A DNA stretch of 64,000 nucleotides from Deefgea piscis (GTDB taxonomy: Bacteria > Pseudomonadota > Gammaproteobacteria > Burkholderiales > Chitinibacteraceae). Within the stretch, counting starts at the first letter, position 1, and every line of letters starts with the position of its first letter. The DNA lies in NCBI RefSeq assembly GCF_019665785.1, contig NZ_CP081149.1, positions 2,666,001-2,730,000 of the forward strand, read 5' to 3'. A program made the translations under genes and the position numbers. Shown here one piece after another: positions 50,965 to 60,659 of this stretch. Under the pieces are notes generated by a model that saw only the letters and a list, made by a program, of their open reading frames with translations, had not been told where the DNA came from and did not search any database.

Positions 50965-51546
50965 ATGAAAAACGTAAGATTATTAGCGGCATCTATGCTA
51001 TGCATGCTTTTTCTATTGTTCACTGCCAGCCTCTATGCCAATGAATTCATGATGACGCCGGCAATTCAAAGTCAGCTCGATAAACAAAAAACCCTGATTG
51101 CCACATGGGCTGCCAATCCAATCATTGAGCATGCGGTGGAAAAACAAAACCAAATTGGCCCAATCCCCGGCATGGATAACGCCAAATGGAAACTCATTCG
51201 GCGCAGCGATGCGCTGATTAATGAGTTTCAAACCAATGCCGCAGCGCAATACCTCAAATCGATGCAAGCCAAAAGCAAACTCGCCATCAGCGAAGCTTTT
51301 TTGTCGGCCGATAAGGGCGAAAAAGTCGCCTTTATCGAAAAAACCTCGAGCTATATCCATCAAGGGCAAGCCAAGTTTGACGTACCGTTTACCACCGGAA
51401 AAGCATGGCAAGGCAAGCCTGAATTTGATGAGTCTACCCAAACCTACGCCATCCAAATCTCAGTGCCAGTACTGAGTGCCGGCAAACCCATCGGCGTATT
51501 AGTGGTCGGCATCAATTTGTCACAGCTCGAAAAGCTCGCCAATTAA
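50965..51546 (+). CDS. Secreted single-domain Cache-like protein
   Basis: 193 aa. Signal peptide MKNVRLLAASMLCMLFLLFTASLYA, then a PAS-like extracytoplasmic sensor (Cache/PDC) fold: long N-terminal helix (PAIQSQLDKQKTLIATWAAN), the core strands around GKAWQGKPEFDESTQTYAIQISVPVL, and the end SAGKPIGVLVVGINLSQLEKL. There is no second membrane helix or output domain. It is encoded 6 nt before a diguanylate cyclase, so it probably works as a separate periplasmic ligand-binding partner. Confidence 0.75.
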   Translation: MKNVRLLAASMLCMLFLLFTASLYANEFMMTPAIQSQLDKQKTLIATWAANPIIEHAVEKQNQIGPIPGMDNAKWKLIRRSDALINEFQTNAAAQYLKSMQAKSKLAISEAFLSADKGEKVAFIEKTSSYIHQGQAKFDVPFTTGKAWQGKPEFDESTQTYAIQISVPVLSAGKPIGVLVVGINLSQLEKLAN

Positions 51547-51552
51547 GGGACG

Positions 51553-53028
51553 ATGATGAGTACCAGCACAGATCGATTTTCGGTATTGGCCAGACTGATG
51601 ATCAGCTTTGGCGCATTGGCCATGCTAACGGGCCTGATCGGTGGCGTTGGTATTTGGGCATTCGCGAGAATGACCACCACCTTTCAAACCGTTGCCACCC
51701 AAGACGTACCGGCACTACTCAAACTAGAGCAAGCGCAAAGCGAAATGCATCAAGTTATTTTGGCTGAACGCAGCCTACTATTTATGCAAACCGCAACGCC
51801 CACTGCACAAGAAACACTAAAAAAACACGCCGAACACCTTGCCCAACTCGATGTGCTCTGGCAGCAATACATCACCTTAAATAAAGCCAAAATTGCCCCA
51901 CCGCCAGCGTTTGAAAAAGCATTAGCCGCATGGGCCAATGCCTCGCGCGATGTGCTCAAAATTTTGTCTGAAGACACGCCAGCCGCTCGGCGCGACGCTG
52001 TAGATCTGTCGCTTAGTGATGCCGCAGAAAAATACAATCAAGTACTTAACGCCCTCAGACAAATGACTCAACAGCAAGTGCTGTCGCTGAGCGAGCGCGT
52101 GAAACAAGAGCACCTGATGGCCAATCAAATGGAGAAAATGATCTTTATTTTTGTCGTTGGTACATTTGGACTTGCCGGTGGCTTAGCCATTTGGCTGGCG
52201 CGCTGGGTGGGCGGCCCACTACGGCAAATTATGGTGGCAGCCCGCACCCAAGAGCTCAATAAAGCCAATGCCTTGCTATTTGATCAAAGTAACACTGACT
52301 CACTCACCCAACTCAAAAACCGCCGTTTTCTCGAAACAACGATGCAGGGCATGAGCGCCAGTACCTTGAAAGCGCATCGCGCTAATCAGCATAAAAATCA
52401 ACCCGATCAGCACGCCAACCAAGATTTGGCCTTATTAATGATTGATGTTGATCATTTTAAGCGGGTGAACGATGAATTTGGCCACCATGCGGGCGATCTG
52501 GTGTTGCAACAAATTGCCCAAATTTTGCAAAAAGCCGCTCGCGATAGCGATACCGTGGTGCGCTGGGGTGGAGAAGAATTTTTAATTGTGGCCAGCAACG
52601 TCAGTCGGCATAAATTTCCGATTTTGGTCGAGCGAATTCGAGCCGATGTCGAAAATCACCATTTTAATATTGATGCTGCCCAACCCATTCGCCTCACCTG
52701 CTCAGTTGGCTTTGCTTTTTTCCCATGGATAGCTCAGCATCCCGAAGCCTGTAGTTGGGAATACGCCGCCAGCCTTGCCGATTACTGCCTTTACCTCGCA
52801 AAAAACAATGGCCGTAATACTTGGGCAGGCATCTGCCCAGCCAGTGACTTTAAACCTGAAGAGCGCCCGATTAATCTAGCCAGCGACATCCCACCATTGA
52901 TCGAGCAGCGCCGGCTCATTGTGCTTTTGCGTCAGCAATCGCCTGATGACAGCCAAGCAGTTAAAAGCACCGCGAATGAGCGCCATGAAGCAGCGCCGAT
53001 TAACGCCATCTCACCGAGTCCGAGCTAA
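51553..53028 (+). CDS. Diguanylate cyclase with 4-helix-bundle periplasmic sensor
   Basis: 491 aa. Membrane helices at about residues 15-35 and 195-215 enclose a four-helix-bundle (4HB_MCP-like) periplasmic domain. The GGDEF domain starts at about residue 255 (DSLTQLKNRRF), has active site GGEEF and an RxxD inhibitory site (RDSD) five residues before it. It should make cyclic-di-GMP. A low-complexity tail of about 60 residues follows the domain. Two adjacent ATGs (51553, 51556) follow AAGGGACG. Confidence 0.87.
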   Translation: MMSTSTDRFSVLARLMISFGALAMLTGLIGGVGIWAFARMTTTFQTVATQDVPALLKLEQAQSEMHQVILAERSLLFMQTATPTAQETLKKHAEHLAQLDVLWQQYITLNKAKIAPPPAFEKALAAWANASRDVLKILSEDTPAARRDAVDLSLSDAAEKYNQVLNALRQMTQQQVLSLSERVKQEHLMANQMEKMIFIFVVGTFGLAGGLAIWLARWVGGPLRQIMVAARTQELNKANALLFDQSNTDSLTQLKNRRFLETTMQGMSASTLKAHRANQHKNQPDQHANQDLALLMIDVDHFKRVNDEFGHHAGDLVLQQIAQILQKAARDSDTVVRWGGEEFLIVASNVSRHKFPILVERIRADVENHHFNIDAAQPIRLTCSVGFAFFPWIAQHPEACSWEYAASLADYCLYLAKNNGRNTWAGICPASDFKPEERPINLASDIPPLIEQRRLIVLLRQQSPDDSQAVKSTANERHEAAPINAISPSPS

Positions 53029-53054
53029 AGCAAACCGTGAATGAAGGGCAATGA

Positions 53055-53060
53055 TATAAT
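53055..53060 (+). promoter_or_regulatory. Probable tsaC promoter (extended -10)
   Basis: TGA-TATAAT, an extended -10, 33 nt before the tsaC start codon. The -35 region is poor, which fits an extended -10 promoter. Confidence 0.5.
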
Positions 53061-53092
53061 CAGCGTATTCCAAAGTATGTAGCCAGACCAAA

Positions 53093-54079
53093 ATGACCTT
53101 AGCGCCCTCTCCAGCCGATCTTTCAGCCGCCCTAGCCTTACTCCGTGCCGGTGAACTCGTCGGCATCCCAACGGAAACCGTCTACGGTTTGGCGGCCGAC
53201 GCCAGTCAAGATGCCGCAGTAGCCAAAATATTTGCCGCCAAAGGCCGCCCCAATGATCACCCAGTCATTGTGCATATTGCCGGCGTAGCGCAATTGGCGG
53301 ACTGGGCGCAGAACATTCCCGATAGCGCGTATCAACTGGCCGAAGCATTTTGGCCCGGCCCGTTAACGCTGATTTTAGAGCGCCAAGCGCATGTCAGTGA
53401 TGCCGTTACCGGCGGGCAAGACACTGTCGGACTGCGCGCGCCAGCGCACCCGATTACCCATGAATTACTAGTACAATTTGGCGGCGGCCTCGCTGCGCCC
53501 AGCGCCAATCAATTTGGCCACGTTAGCCCCACCACCGCTGAGCATGTACGCCATGAATTTAGCACTGAGCAAGTGCGTTTAATTTTGGATGGCGGCGCCT
53601 GTGATGTTGGCGTTGAATCCACCATCGTTAGCCTAGTGGGTGATCAAGCCAAACTACTGCGTCCGGGTGGCATTTCACGCGCCGCCATCGAAGCCGTATT
53701 GGGGCACGCAATTGAGCATCACAGCACCAGCAGCACCGCCAAACAACGGGTATCGGGTTTGCTCGATTCACACTACGCGCCACGTACTCCGCTCATTACC
53801 GGCCCCTTAGCTAGCATGCAGCAATTGGCAGCCACAGAAAGCGCCAATGGTAAGAAAGTGGTATTACTCACTTCGCATATTCAAGACCATGCAGCGTATA
53901 TCGAGCATGCAATGCCGAATAATCCTGCCGACTACGCCCAGCAACTCTACGCCACACTGCGCCAGCTAGACCGTCAAGGTTATGATCAACTTTTGCTCGT
54001 CACCCCGCCAGAAGGCGCAGAATGGCTCGCTATTCACGACCGCCTGAATCGTGCAGCGCACAAAAAAATCAACACTTAG
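53093..54079 (+). CDS. tsaC: L-threonylcarbamoyladenylate synthase (Sua5/TsaC type)
   Basis: 328 aa. It makes the TC-AMP intermediate for the t6A37 tRNA modification. YrdC domain at residues about 10-195 ([48 protein letters not shown]) followed by the Sua5 C-terminal domain (about 210-328, starting [14 protein letters not shown]). The long Sua5 form rather than the short TsaC/YrdC form. Single gene, followed by the pilin operon. Confidence 0.93.
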   Translation: MTLAPSPADLSAALALLRAGELVGIPTETVYGLAADASQDAAVAKIFAAKGRPNDHPVIVHIAGVAQLADWAQNIPDSAYQLAEAFWPGPLTLILERQAHVSDAVTGGQDTVGLRAPAHPITHELLVQFGGGLAAPSANQFGHVSPTTAEHVRHEFSTEQVRLILDGGACDVGVESTIVSLVGDQAKLLRPGGISRAAIEAVLGHAIEHHSTSSTAKQRVSGLLDSHYAPRTPLITGPLASMQQLAATESANGKKVVLLTSHIQDHAAYIEHAMPNNPADYAQQLYATLRQLDRQGYDQLLLVTPPEGAEWLAIHDRLNRAAHKKINT

Positions 54080-54228
54080 TTGAGTTGTTAACCGTAAGCA
54101 ACAACAAACTACCGTTCATCGCCAAGATAAGACCGCTCTTCCCACACAAGAAAAGTGGTCTTGTCCCGCGTAAGCAAAACTCCGTACCATCAAAGCACAA
54201 TAACAAATCCAATCTGATCGGAAACACC

Positions 54229-54699
54229 ATGCTCTCTTATCGCAGCCGCGGTTTTACCTTGATTGAACTGCTCATCGTCATTGCCATCATCGGCATTCTG
54301 GCCGCCATCGCCGTACCCAGCTACAGCGAATACATCAAAAAAAGCCGCAGAACTGATGCGACAGTGACCATTAGCAAAATCCAGCAAGCGCAAGAAAAAT
54401 GGCGGGCAAATAACGCGCTTTACACCAACAATTTTGGCAGCACTAACGGCTTAGCCTTAGTAAGCGACGCAAACAGCCTAAACATGACGAGTGAAAATAC
54501 TTATTACAAACTCACAATAGGCACAACTTGTGCGGCAAATACAGATGCTACAGGCACACCAACCGGTACAAACTATTGCATTAACGCCGTTGCCGATAGC
54601 ACAAAACAACAAAATTCAGATACAAATTGCAAAACACTCACGATGACAATAAGCAATGGCAATACAACTGCTACTCCAACCAGCTGCTGGAGTAAATAA
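54229..54699 (+). CDS. pilE: Type IV pilin-like protein (PilE family)
   Basis: 156 aa. Prepilin leader MLSYRSRG cut before [22 protein letters not shown], with Glu5 present. The globular part is short and contains four cysteines ([28 protein letters not shown]), including a C-terminal pair typical of PilE-type minor pilins. First gene of a five-gene pilin operon, with the next start codon directly on its stop. Confidence 0.88.
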   Translation: MLSYRSRGFTLIELLIVIAIIGILAAIAVPSYSEYIKKSRRTDATVTISKIQQAQEKWRANNALYTNNFGSTNGLALVSDANSLNMTSENTYYKLTIGTTCAANTDATGTPTGTNYCINAVADSTKQQNSDTNCKTLTMTISNGNTTATPTSCWSK

Positions 54700-55257
54700 A
54701 TGAAATGTTTTAAAAATCGTGGTTTTACTTTAATAGAATTAATGATCACACTTTTAATATTAGGCATATTACTTTCAATTGCCGTTCCCAGCTTTACGGA
54801 ATGGATGCAAAGAAAACGTGTAATTGGCGTAGCTAATGAATTTGCTGCATTAATACAATTTTCTCGTAGTGAAGCCATTAAACGTAATGCCAATATTTTT
54901 CTGCAAACAACACGTATTAGCGACACCAACTGGTCTCTTATGAGTAGCGATCAACAAGCAACTTGCACCGCATTAAACCCTTGTGATTTACGAAATATGC
55001 TCTCTAGCAATTACAAAGAAACAAAAGTAAAAGCAATTAAAAATGCAGCGGGAACCAATAACAATTTAAATAACACACGAATCAATCCAGCAAACCCAAT
55101 TTTGAATTTTTCAAATGCTACTACAGATACATCCGTTCAATATGTCACCTTTGAATCTGGCAATTATCAATTAAATACTCAAGTTAGCGTTACTGGATTA
55201 ACCACCATATGCATACCAACAGGAAAACCAGCTATCGGCGGATACCTTCCATGCTAA
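54700..55257 (+). CDS. fimT: Minor pilin FimT/GspH-like
   Basis: 185 aa. Leader MKCFKNRG cut before FTLIELMITLLILGILLSIAVPSFTEWM, followed by the helix RKRVIGVANEFAALIQFSRSEAIKRN that is characteristic of FimT/GspH. FimT members can bind DNA during uptake. The ATG directly follows the pilE stop. More AT-rich than tsaC upstream. Confidence 0.88.
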   Translation: MKCFKNRGFTLIELMITLLILGILLSIAVPSFTEWMQRKRVIGVANEFAALIQFSRSEAIKRNANIFLQTTRISDTNWSLMSSDQQATCTALNPCDLRNMLSSNYKETKVKAIKNAAGTNNNLNNTRINPANPILNFSNATTDTSVQYVTFESGNYQLNTQVSVTGLTTICIPTGKPAIGGYLPC

Positions 55258-56018
55258 AAAAATCGCTATTAAATCAAAGTGGTATTTCACTCATTGAAAT
55301 TTTAGTCGCAATGGCAATTAGCTTAGCACTACTCACTGCAGCTGCAACTATGGCTTTGGCAAGCTTAAGTAGTAGCAAAGACACATTACAAAACACTGCA
55401 GCACAGCAAGAACTCCAAACTATTTTAACGACAGTAACACGTGAAATTCGACGTTCTGGATATCGCTCCCCAGTAATGACGCCAGTAGAAGAAATTGCCG
55501 AAAACGCAAAATCTACAACAACCTTCCGTAAAATATGGACCTTTGGCGGCACAACATGCATCGTTTATCGCTATGACAGCGACACCAATGCAGATCCTCT
55601 ATTGCCACCTGGAAATGGACTGATTAGCAACGATGAAATCAGAGGAATACGCCTAGATAGCACCAATAACCGCATCGACTTCCTTACTTCAGCCACTGCG
55701 ACAACAGCGCCAACAAGTTGCGATTCGGCAAATGGGACTTGGACACCATTAGTTTCAGGAAAAAGCATTCAACTAGGTACGGACGCCCTTAAATTTGAAT
55801 ACAGCTCCGGCTGGATTCGCATTGCCGACGGTGCAAGTATTACATCAGCCCAAGCCCTTGCAGCGAATGCTGCAGTAGCTAATTCAGCAGCAGAAGTAAT
55901 CGATCAAGTAAAAATAAGCATTTCAGGAACCCTTCCGACAAGTACCTCAGCGAATCCAAAAATTATTGAATCAAGTGAAATGGTGCAGTTACGCAATCGA
56001 CCATTCAAATTCAATTAG
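55251..56018 (+). CDS. pilW: Minor pilin PilW-like
   Basis: 255 aa. Leader MLKKSLLNQSG cut before ISLIEILVAMAISLALLTAAATMAL, with Glu5 kept, followed by QQELQTILTTVTREIRRSGYRSP, the usual PilW segment. ATG at 55251 overlaps fimT by 7 bases and has GGCGGA in front. The C-terminal half is predicted beta-rich. Confidence 0.87.
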   Translation: MLKKSLLNQSGISLIEILVAMAISLALLTAAATMALASLSSSKDTLQNTAAQQELQTILTTVTREIRRSGYRSPVMTPVEEIAENAKSTTTFRKIWTFGGTTCIVYRYDSDTNADPLLPPGNGLISNDEIRGIRLDSTNNRIDFLTSATATTAPTSCDSANGTWTPLVSGKSIQLGTDALKFEYSSGWIRIADGASITSAQALAANAAVANSAAEVIDQVKISISGTLPTSTSANPKIIESSEMVQLRNRPFKFN

Positions 56019-56030
56019 GCTAAAAATAAA

Positions 56031-57350
56031 ATGAATAAAATTAACTACAACAACCGATCAAAACAAATTGGAATTGCAGCATTACTAGTTACAATTATGT
56101 TGGCCTTAATTGCAGGCGTTGCAACAATTTATGTCAACCGCAGTGGCTTATTACTGCAACGTTCAGTAATAAACAATACACAAGGAATTATGGCGAACCA
56201 AGCGGCGGAAGCGGGTATTAATGCTTTTTATGCTCAAATAAAATCCGATATCGATTTAATTAACTCGACAGGAAGCGATGGTGTAATTTTAAAAACAAAC
56301 TCTGTGACTTCAGCAGCCAGTTGCGCTCCCGCAACTTCAAACATGCCCTACGAAATTACAAGCGCCTATTCTGATAGCAGCAAACAACAATTTGCTCCAG
56401 ACAAATATTTTAAGGCTGAGCTCCCACTATTGGGAGCATTGTCGAATGTAAATCCCCAATTAGCTTACCGCGTGCAAGCAAAATTAAGTAATAATAAACT
56501 TTACATTACAAGCGAAGGATTGACAGGTTCAGAGTCCGGACTAACAAACAATGGCAATAACAGCGACAGCTACGCTAAAATTAGGAGAACAATTCCAATT
56601 GCTGGTGGCTTAAATTTACCCAATACCGCAGTCACCATTGGTGGTTACGCAGATTCCAGTGGCTCAATTAACGTTGGCACTACGTATCTAACCGACCCAA
56701 AACCTCTTTGTGCTGTAGCTTTTGGTGACACATATAATTATCAAGGTTCAGCAGTCTATACCTGTTCAGCAGGTGGTGCTTGCTCTCCATTGCAAGATAC
56801 AAGCTTGCAAACCAACCTTTTTGAAAAAATATTTAATTCAAGTAAATCAGATTATAAAAACAATAAAGCAAATAGAGTACTACCCAATTGCACTGGACCA
56901 ATAACAGTCACAGATAATGAAGTCATTTGGATTTCTGGCGACGCCAACAATTGCACCATTAGTGGATCAAGCAAAGCAATCGTTATTGTAGAAGGGAATG
57001 TAACTGGTTCGCTCGTTGCTAGTGGCTTCGTTTATGCTACAAACGTTTTTCAAAATGGCGCAATGACAATAACAGGATCGCTTGCAATTGAATCCAAATG
57101 GGACGTTGGAAATTCAGCTACTTATTTAAATGGTTTTCACCAATTTCCAAACCACAAAAACGACTCTGACATTACTCAACTATTTAATGATGGAATTACC
57201 GATTCAATATACGGCCCTGCATCTGCACGATCTTTAACAGGAACTCACGATGCAAAAGGCGCAATTCACGTTTTCTACAAACCCCTAGTACTAAATCCAG
57301 TCGACCCTAAGGGCACCACAATAAGCTCAAACTCTTGGATCGATTTTTAA
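56031..57350 (+). CDS. PilX-like pilus assembly protein with long C-terminal domain
   Basis: 439 aa. N-terminus QIGIAALLVTIMLALIAGVATIYVNRSGLLLQRSVINN is the PilX_N pattern (a hydrophobic helix without the usual Glu5), which marks the class of PilX/GspK-like tip proteins. The rest is much longer than typical PilX (~200 aa). It contains a Cys-rich stretch (YTCSAGGACSP) and a repetitive beta-like part near ISGDANNCTISGSSKAIVIVEGNVTGSL. The position in the operon fits PilX. Confidence 0.8.
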   Translation: MNKINYNNRSKQIGIAALLVTIMLALIAGVATIYVNRSGLLLQRSVINNTQGIMANQAAEAGINAFYAQIKSDIDLINSTGSDGVILKTNSVTSAASCAPATSNMPYEITSAYSDSSKQQFAPDKYFKAELPLLGALSNVNPQLAYRVQAKLSNNKLYITSEGLTGSESGLTNNGNNSDSYAKIRRTIPIAGGLNLPNTAVTIGGYADSSGSINVGTTYLTDPKPLCAVAFGDTYNYQGSAVYTCSAGGACSPLQDTSLQTNLFEKIFNSSKSDYKNNKANRVLPNCTGPITVTDNEVIWISGDANNCTISGSSKAIVIVEGNVTGSLVASGFVYATNVFQNGAMTITGSLAIESKWDVGNSATYLNGFHQFPNHKNDSDITQLFNDGITDSIYGPASARSLTGTHDAKGAIHVFYKPLVLNPVDPKGTTISSNSWIDF

Positions 57351-57364
57351 GGCGAATGAAGAAG

Positions 57365-58006
57365 ATGAAAACAAATCAGCGTGGTTTCAGCTTAATCGAA
57401 GTGATGATTGCAGTCATTATTTTAGGTTTATCCTCTTTATTTCTTGCCAAATTAAATGCAATTTTAATACAAGGCACAAGCAGTGCCGCTGACCGACAAA
57501 TCGCCATTCGACTTGCTGAGGGTGTCGCCGATAATTTACGGCAAATCGTGCGAAACCCTCAGTTACGCACTCTACCTACTAGTTATGCTGGAATTCCTGG
57601 CGCCACGCCAATTAGCTTCGGCAATTGCGATCCAAACACACCAGCAACAAAATGCGCAATTTATACAAACAAGACCACAACTTTCACAATTCGACGTAGT
57701 CTTTTTCCCGCAACACCCGACTTACACTTAAGTAGCCTCCCTTTTGCTGCTCAAATTGATGTCAGTTGGCAAGGCAGCAATGGACAAATGCAAAACATTG
57801 TCACAATGACTTCAATTCGTCCTGAGCCAGCGCCCCCTTGGTTAGTTGCAACTCCTTATGTAATTAATGATTTAGTTAGCTTTTCTGGCCGTATTTATAA
57901 AAGCAAAACGATTCACTCCGCGACCACAGCAAATCAACCCGAAAAAGTAACCACCCCAACAACATCAACAACGGATGGTATTTCAACAGATTGGCAGGTT
58001 TTATAG
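57365..58006 (+). CDS. pilV: Minor pilin PilV-like with C-terminal CBM5/12-like domain
   Basis: 213 aa. Leader MKTNQRG cut before FSLIEVMIAVIILGLSSLFLAKL, then RLAEGVADNLRQIVRN as in PilV. From about residue 159 to the end the sequence switches to a small aromatic module (WLVATPYVINDLVSFSGRIY ... DWQVL) matching the CBM5/12 (ChtBD3) pattern W-x6-Y-x3-D-x-V-x-F-x-G-x2-Y ... P ... W. Such modules bind chitin or other polysaccharides. ATG at 57356 is an alternative start. A terminator follows at 58047. Confidence 0.8.
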   Translation: MKTNQRGFSLIEVMIAVIILGLSSLFLAKLNAILIQGTSSAADRQIAIRLAEGVADNLRQIVRNPQLRTLPTSYAGIPGATPISFGNCDPNTPATKCAIYTNKTTTFTIRRSLFPATPDLHLSSLPFAAQIDVSWQGSNGQMQNIVTMTSIRPEPAPPWLVATPYVINDLVSFSGRIYKSKTIHSATTANQPEKVTTPTTSTTDGISTDWQVL

Positions 58007-58046
58007 CGCTGAATATTAATAAAATTCACAAGAAATCATATAAACT

Positions 58047-58076
58047 ACGCCCCTGCCCCCAGACAGGGGCGTTTTT
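58047..58076 (+). terminator. Pilin operon terminator
   Basis: ACGCCCCTG (58047-58055) pairs with CAGGGGCGT (58064-58072) and is followed by a T run. Confidence 0.88.
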
Positions 58077-58096
58077 ACTTTTAGCGAAGGACTGAC

Positions 58097-60361
58097 ATGC
58101 GCTTTTACTTCCCTCTCGTCATCATCGACGAAGATTTTCGCACCGAGAACACCAGTGGTTCCGGTATTCGTGAACTGGCTGCGGCGATTGAGGCCGAGGG
58201 TGTGGATGTGGTGGGCTATACCAGTTATGGCGACCTCACCTCTTTTGCGCAGCAGCAAAGTCGTGCCGCTGGCTTTATTTTGTCGATTGACGACGAAGAA
58301 TTTGGCTCGGGCTCGGCTGAAGAAACTCATGAAGCTTTAACCAGCTTACGCAGCTTTGTCGCCGAGATTCGCCGCCGCAATCCAGATATCCCGATTTATA
58401 TTTACGGTGAAACGCGCACTGCGCGGCATATTCCCAATGATGTCTTACGTGAATTGCATGGTTTTATTCATATGCACGAAGACACGCCCGAGTTCGTGGC
58501 GCGACATATTATTCGCGAAGCGAAATCCTATCTCGATACCCTCGCGCCGCCTTTTTTCCGCGCGCTAACCCATTACGCACAAGACGGCTCTTACTCTTGG
58601 CACTGCCCGGGGCATTCGGGTGGCGTGGCGTTTTTAAAATCCCCCGTTGGGCAAATGTTCCACCAGTTTTTTGGTGAAAACATGTTGCGCGCCGACGTTT
58701 GCAATGCAGTAGAAGAACTCGGCCAATTGCTCGATCATACCGGGCCGATTGCCGCGTCTGAACGCAATGCGGCGCGCATTTTTAATGCCGACCATTTGTT
58801 CTTTGTCACCAACGGCACGTCAACGTCGAACAAAATCGTTTGGCACTCTACTGTTGCGCCGGGTGATGTAGTGGTCGTGGATCGCAACTGCCACAAATCG
58901 ATTTTGCATTCGATCATGATGATGGGCGCAGTACCGGTGTTTTTGATGCCAACGCGCAATCATTACGGCATTATTGGCCCGATTCCAAAATCTGAATTCA
59001 CGCCAGAAAATATCCGCAAAAAAATGATGGACAACCCATTTGCGCGAGAAAAACTGCTAGAAAATCCAAACTTTAAACCGCGTATTTTGACGATCACGCA
59101 ATCGACTTACGACGGCATTATGTATAACGTTGAAGACATCAAAGGCATGCTCGACGGTGAAATCGATACGCTGCATTTTGATGAAGCGTGGTTGCCACAC
59201 GCGGCTTTTCACGAGTTTTATGGCGACTATCACGCGATTGGCGAAGACCGTCCGCGCTGTAAAGAATCAATGGTGTTTTCAACGCAATCCACGCACAAAT
59301 TGCTGGCTGGCTTAAGCCAAGCGTCGCAAATTTTGGTGCAAGACCCAGAAAACCGTCAGCTTGATCGCGATTTATTTAACGAAGCGTATTTGATGCATAC
59401 CTCAACCAGCCCGCAATATTCAATTATTGCGTCGTGCGATGTGGCGGCAGCAATGATGGAAGCGCCGGGCGGTACTGCGCTGGTCGAAGAATCCTTAATG
59501 GAAGCACTCGATTTTCGCCGTGCCATGCGCAAAGTCGATGAAGAATACGGTGAAGATTGGTGGTTCTCAGTCTGGGGTCCAGACGATTTAACCGACGAAG
59601 GTCTAGATCATCGTGACGCTTGGATGCTTAAAGCGGGCGATAATTGGCACGGCTTTGGCGAAATTGCCGATGGCTTTAATATGCTCGACCCAATCAAAGC
59701 CACCATCTTAACGCCGGGCTTGGATTTAAATGGTGACTTTGACGCGCAAGGGATTCCAGCCAGTATTGTGACCAAGTATCTGGCTGAACACGGCGTGGTG
59801 GTTGAGAAGTGCGGGCTATACTCCTTCTTTATTATGTTTACCATCGGCATTACCAAAGGCCGCTGGAATACGCTACTGGCGGCCTTGCAGCAGTTTAAAG
59901 ACGACTTTGATAAAAATGCCCCGCTGTGGCGCATCTTGCCCGAGTTCATTGCTAAATATCCGCAATACGAGCGCATTGGCCTGCGTGATCTTTGCCAGCA
60001 AATCCACGGTATTTATAAAGAGCACGGCGTTGCTCGCTTAACCACCGAGATGTATTTGTCCGATATGGTGCCGGCGATGAAACCCGCCAAAGCATTTGCC
60101 AAAATGGCGCATCGTGAACTTGATCGCGTAGCGATTGACGACTTGGAAGGCCGCATTACTGCGGTGATGCTCACGCCATATCCGCCAGGCATTCCGCTAT
60201 TGATTCCAGGTGAAGTATTCAACAAAACCATCGTTGATTACTTAAAATTCGCTCGTGATTTCAACCAGAAATTCCCCGGCTTTGAGACTTATATCCACGG
60301 TCTAGTCGCTGAAACCACTAGCGGCGTAACGCGCTACTATATGGATTGTGTGCGAACTTAA
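58097..60361 (+). CDS. PLP-dependent Orn/Lys/Arg decarboxylase (wing-domain class III type)
   Basis: 754 aa, the length of the inducible AdiA/LdcI/SpeC group. N-terminal wing (response-regulator-like) domain from residue 1 to about 130 (FPLVIIDEDFRTENTSGSGI), PLP core with HSGG and TNGTSTSNKIV, the cofactor lysine in STQSTHKLLAG (Lys about 401), and a C-terminal domain. The substrate (arginine, lysine or ornithine) cannot be fixed from motifs I can see. Acid resistance or polyamine synthesis is the likely role. AAGG lies in front of the ATG. Confidence 0.9.
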   Translation: MRFYFPLVIIDEDFRTENTSGSGIRELAAAIEAEGVDVVGYTSYGDLTSFAQQQSRAAGFILSIDDEEFGSGSAEETHEALTSLRSFVAEIRRRNPDIPIYIYGETRTARHIPNDVLRELHGFIHMHEDTPEFVARHIIREAKSYLDTLAPPFFRALTHYAQDGSYSWHCPGHSGGVAFLKSPVGQMFHQFFGENMLRADVCNAVEELGQLLDHTGPIAASERNAARIFNADHLFFVTNGTSTSNKIVWHSTVAPGDVVVVDRNCHKSILHSIMMMGAVPVFLMPTRNHYGIIGPIPKSEFTPENIRKKMMDNPFAREKLLENPNFKPRILTITQSTYDGIMYNVEDIKGMLDGEIDTLHFDEAWLPHAAFHEFYGDYHAIGEDRPRCKESMVFSTQSTHKLLAGLSQASQILVQDPENRQLDRDLFNEAYLMHTSTSPQYSIIASCDVAAAMMEAPGGTALVEESLMEALDFRRAMRKVDEEYGEDWWFSVWGPDDLTDEGLDHRDAWMLKAGDNWHGFGEIADGFNMLDPIKATILTPGLDLNGDFDAQGIPASIVTKYLAEHGVVVEKCGLYSFFIMFTIGITKGRWNTLLAALQQFKDDFDKNAPLWRILPEFIAKYPQYERIGLRDLCQQIHGIYKEHGVARLTTEMYLSDMVPAMKPAKAFAKMAHRELDRVAIDDLEGRITAVMLTPYPPGIPLLIPGEVFNKTIVDYLKFARDFNQKFPGFETYIHGLVAETTSGVTRYYMDCVRT

Positions 60362-60380
60362 TCTGGGTTAGCACTCAACA

Positions 60381-60407
60381 ACCGCCAGCTTGCTGGCGGT
60401 TTTTTTA
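60381..60407 (+). terminator. Decarboxylase gene terminator
   Basis: ACCGCCAGC-tt-GCTGGCGGT followed by seven T. Confidence 0.92.
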
Positions 60408-60659
60408 TGCCCGCTGCCGACTACGCCATGCAATCGCAGCCTCTGGCTTTGCAAACGGCACACTCGGGCTATAACAAAGTCAGAAAAACAATCGATCTAA
60501 ATAAATTCTTCAGTACCGTTTCGCACAGACCCGCAGCAACAGCGCACTTAGGGTAAAACATCGCTAATTTGTCAATATTTCCGCAGTGCTTCCTATTGAT
60601 TAAATTACAAGCGCTGCAATTTAACTCGTATACCGTTTCACTTTTTTGGAGATTGAAAG

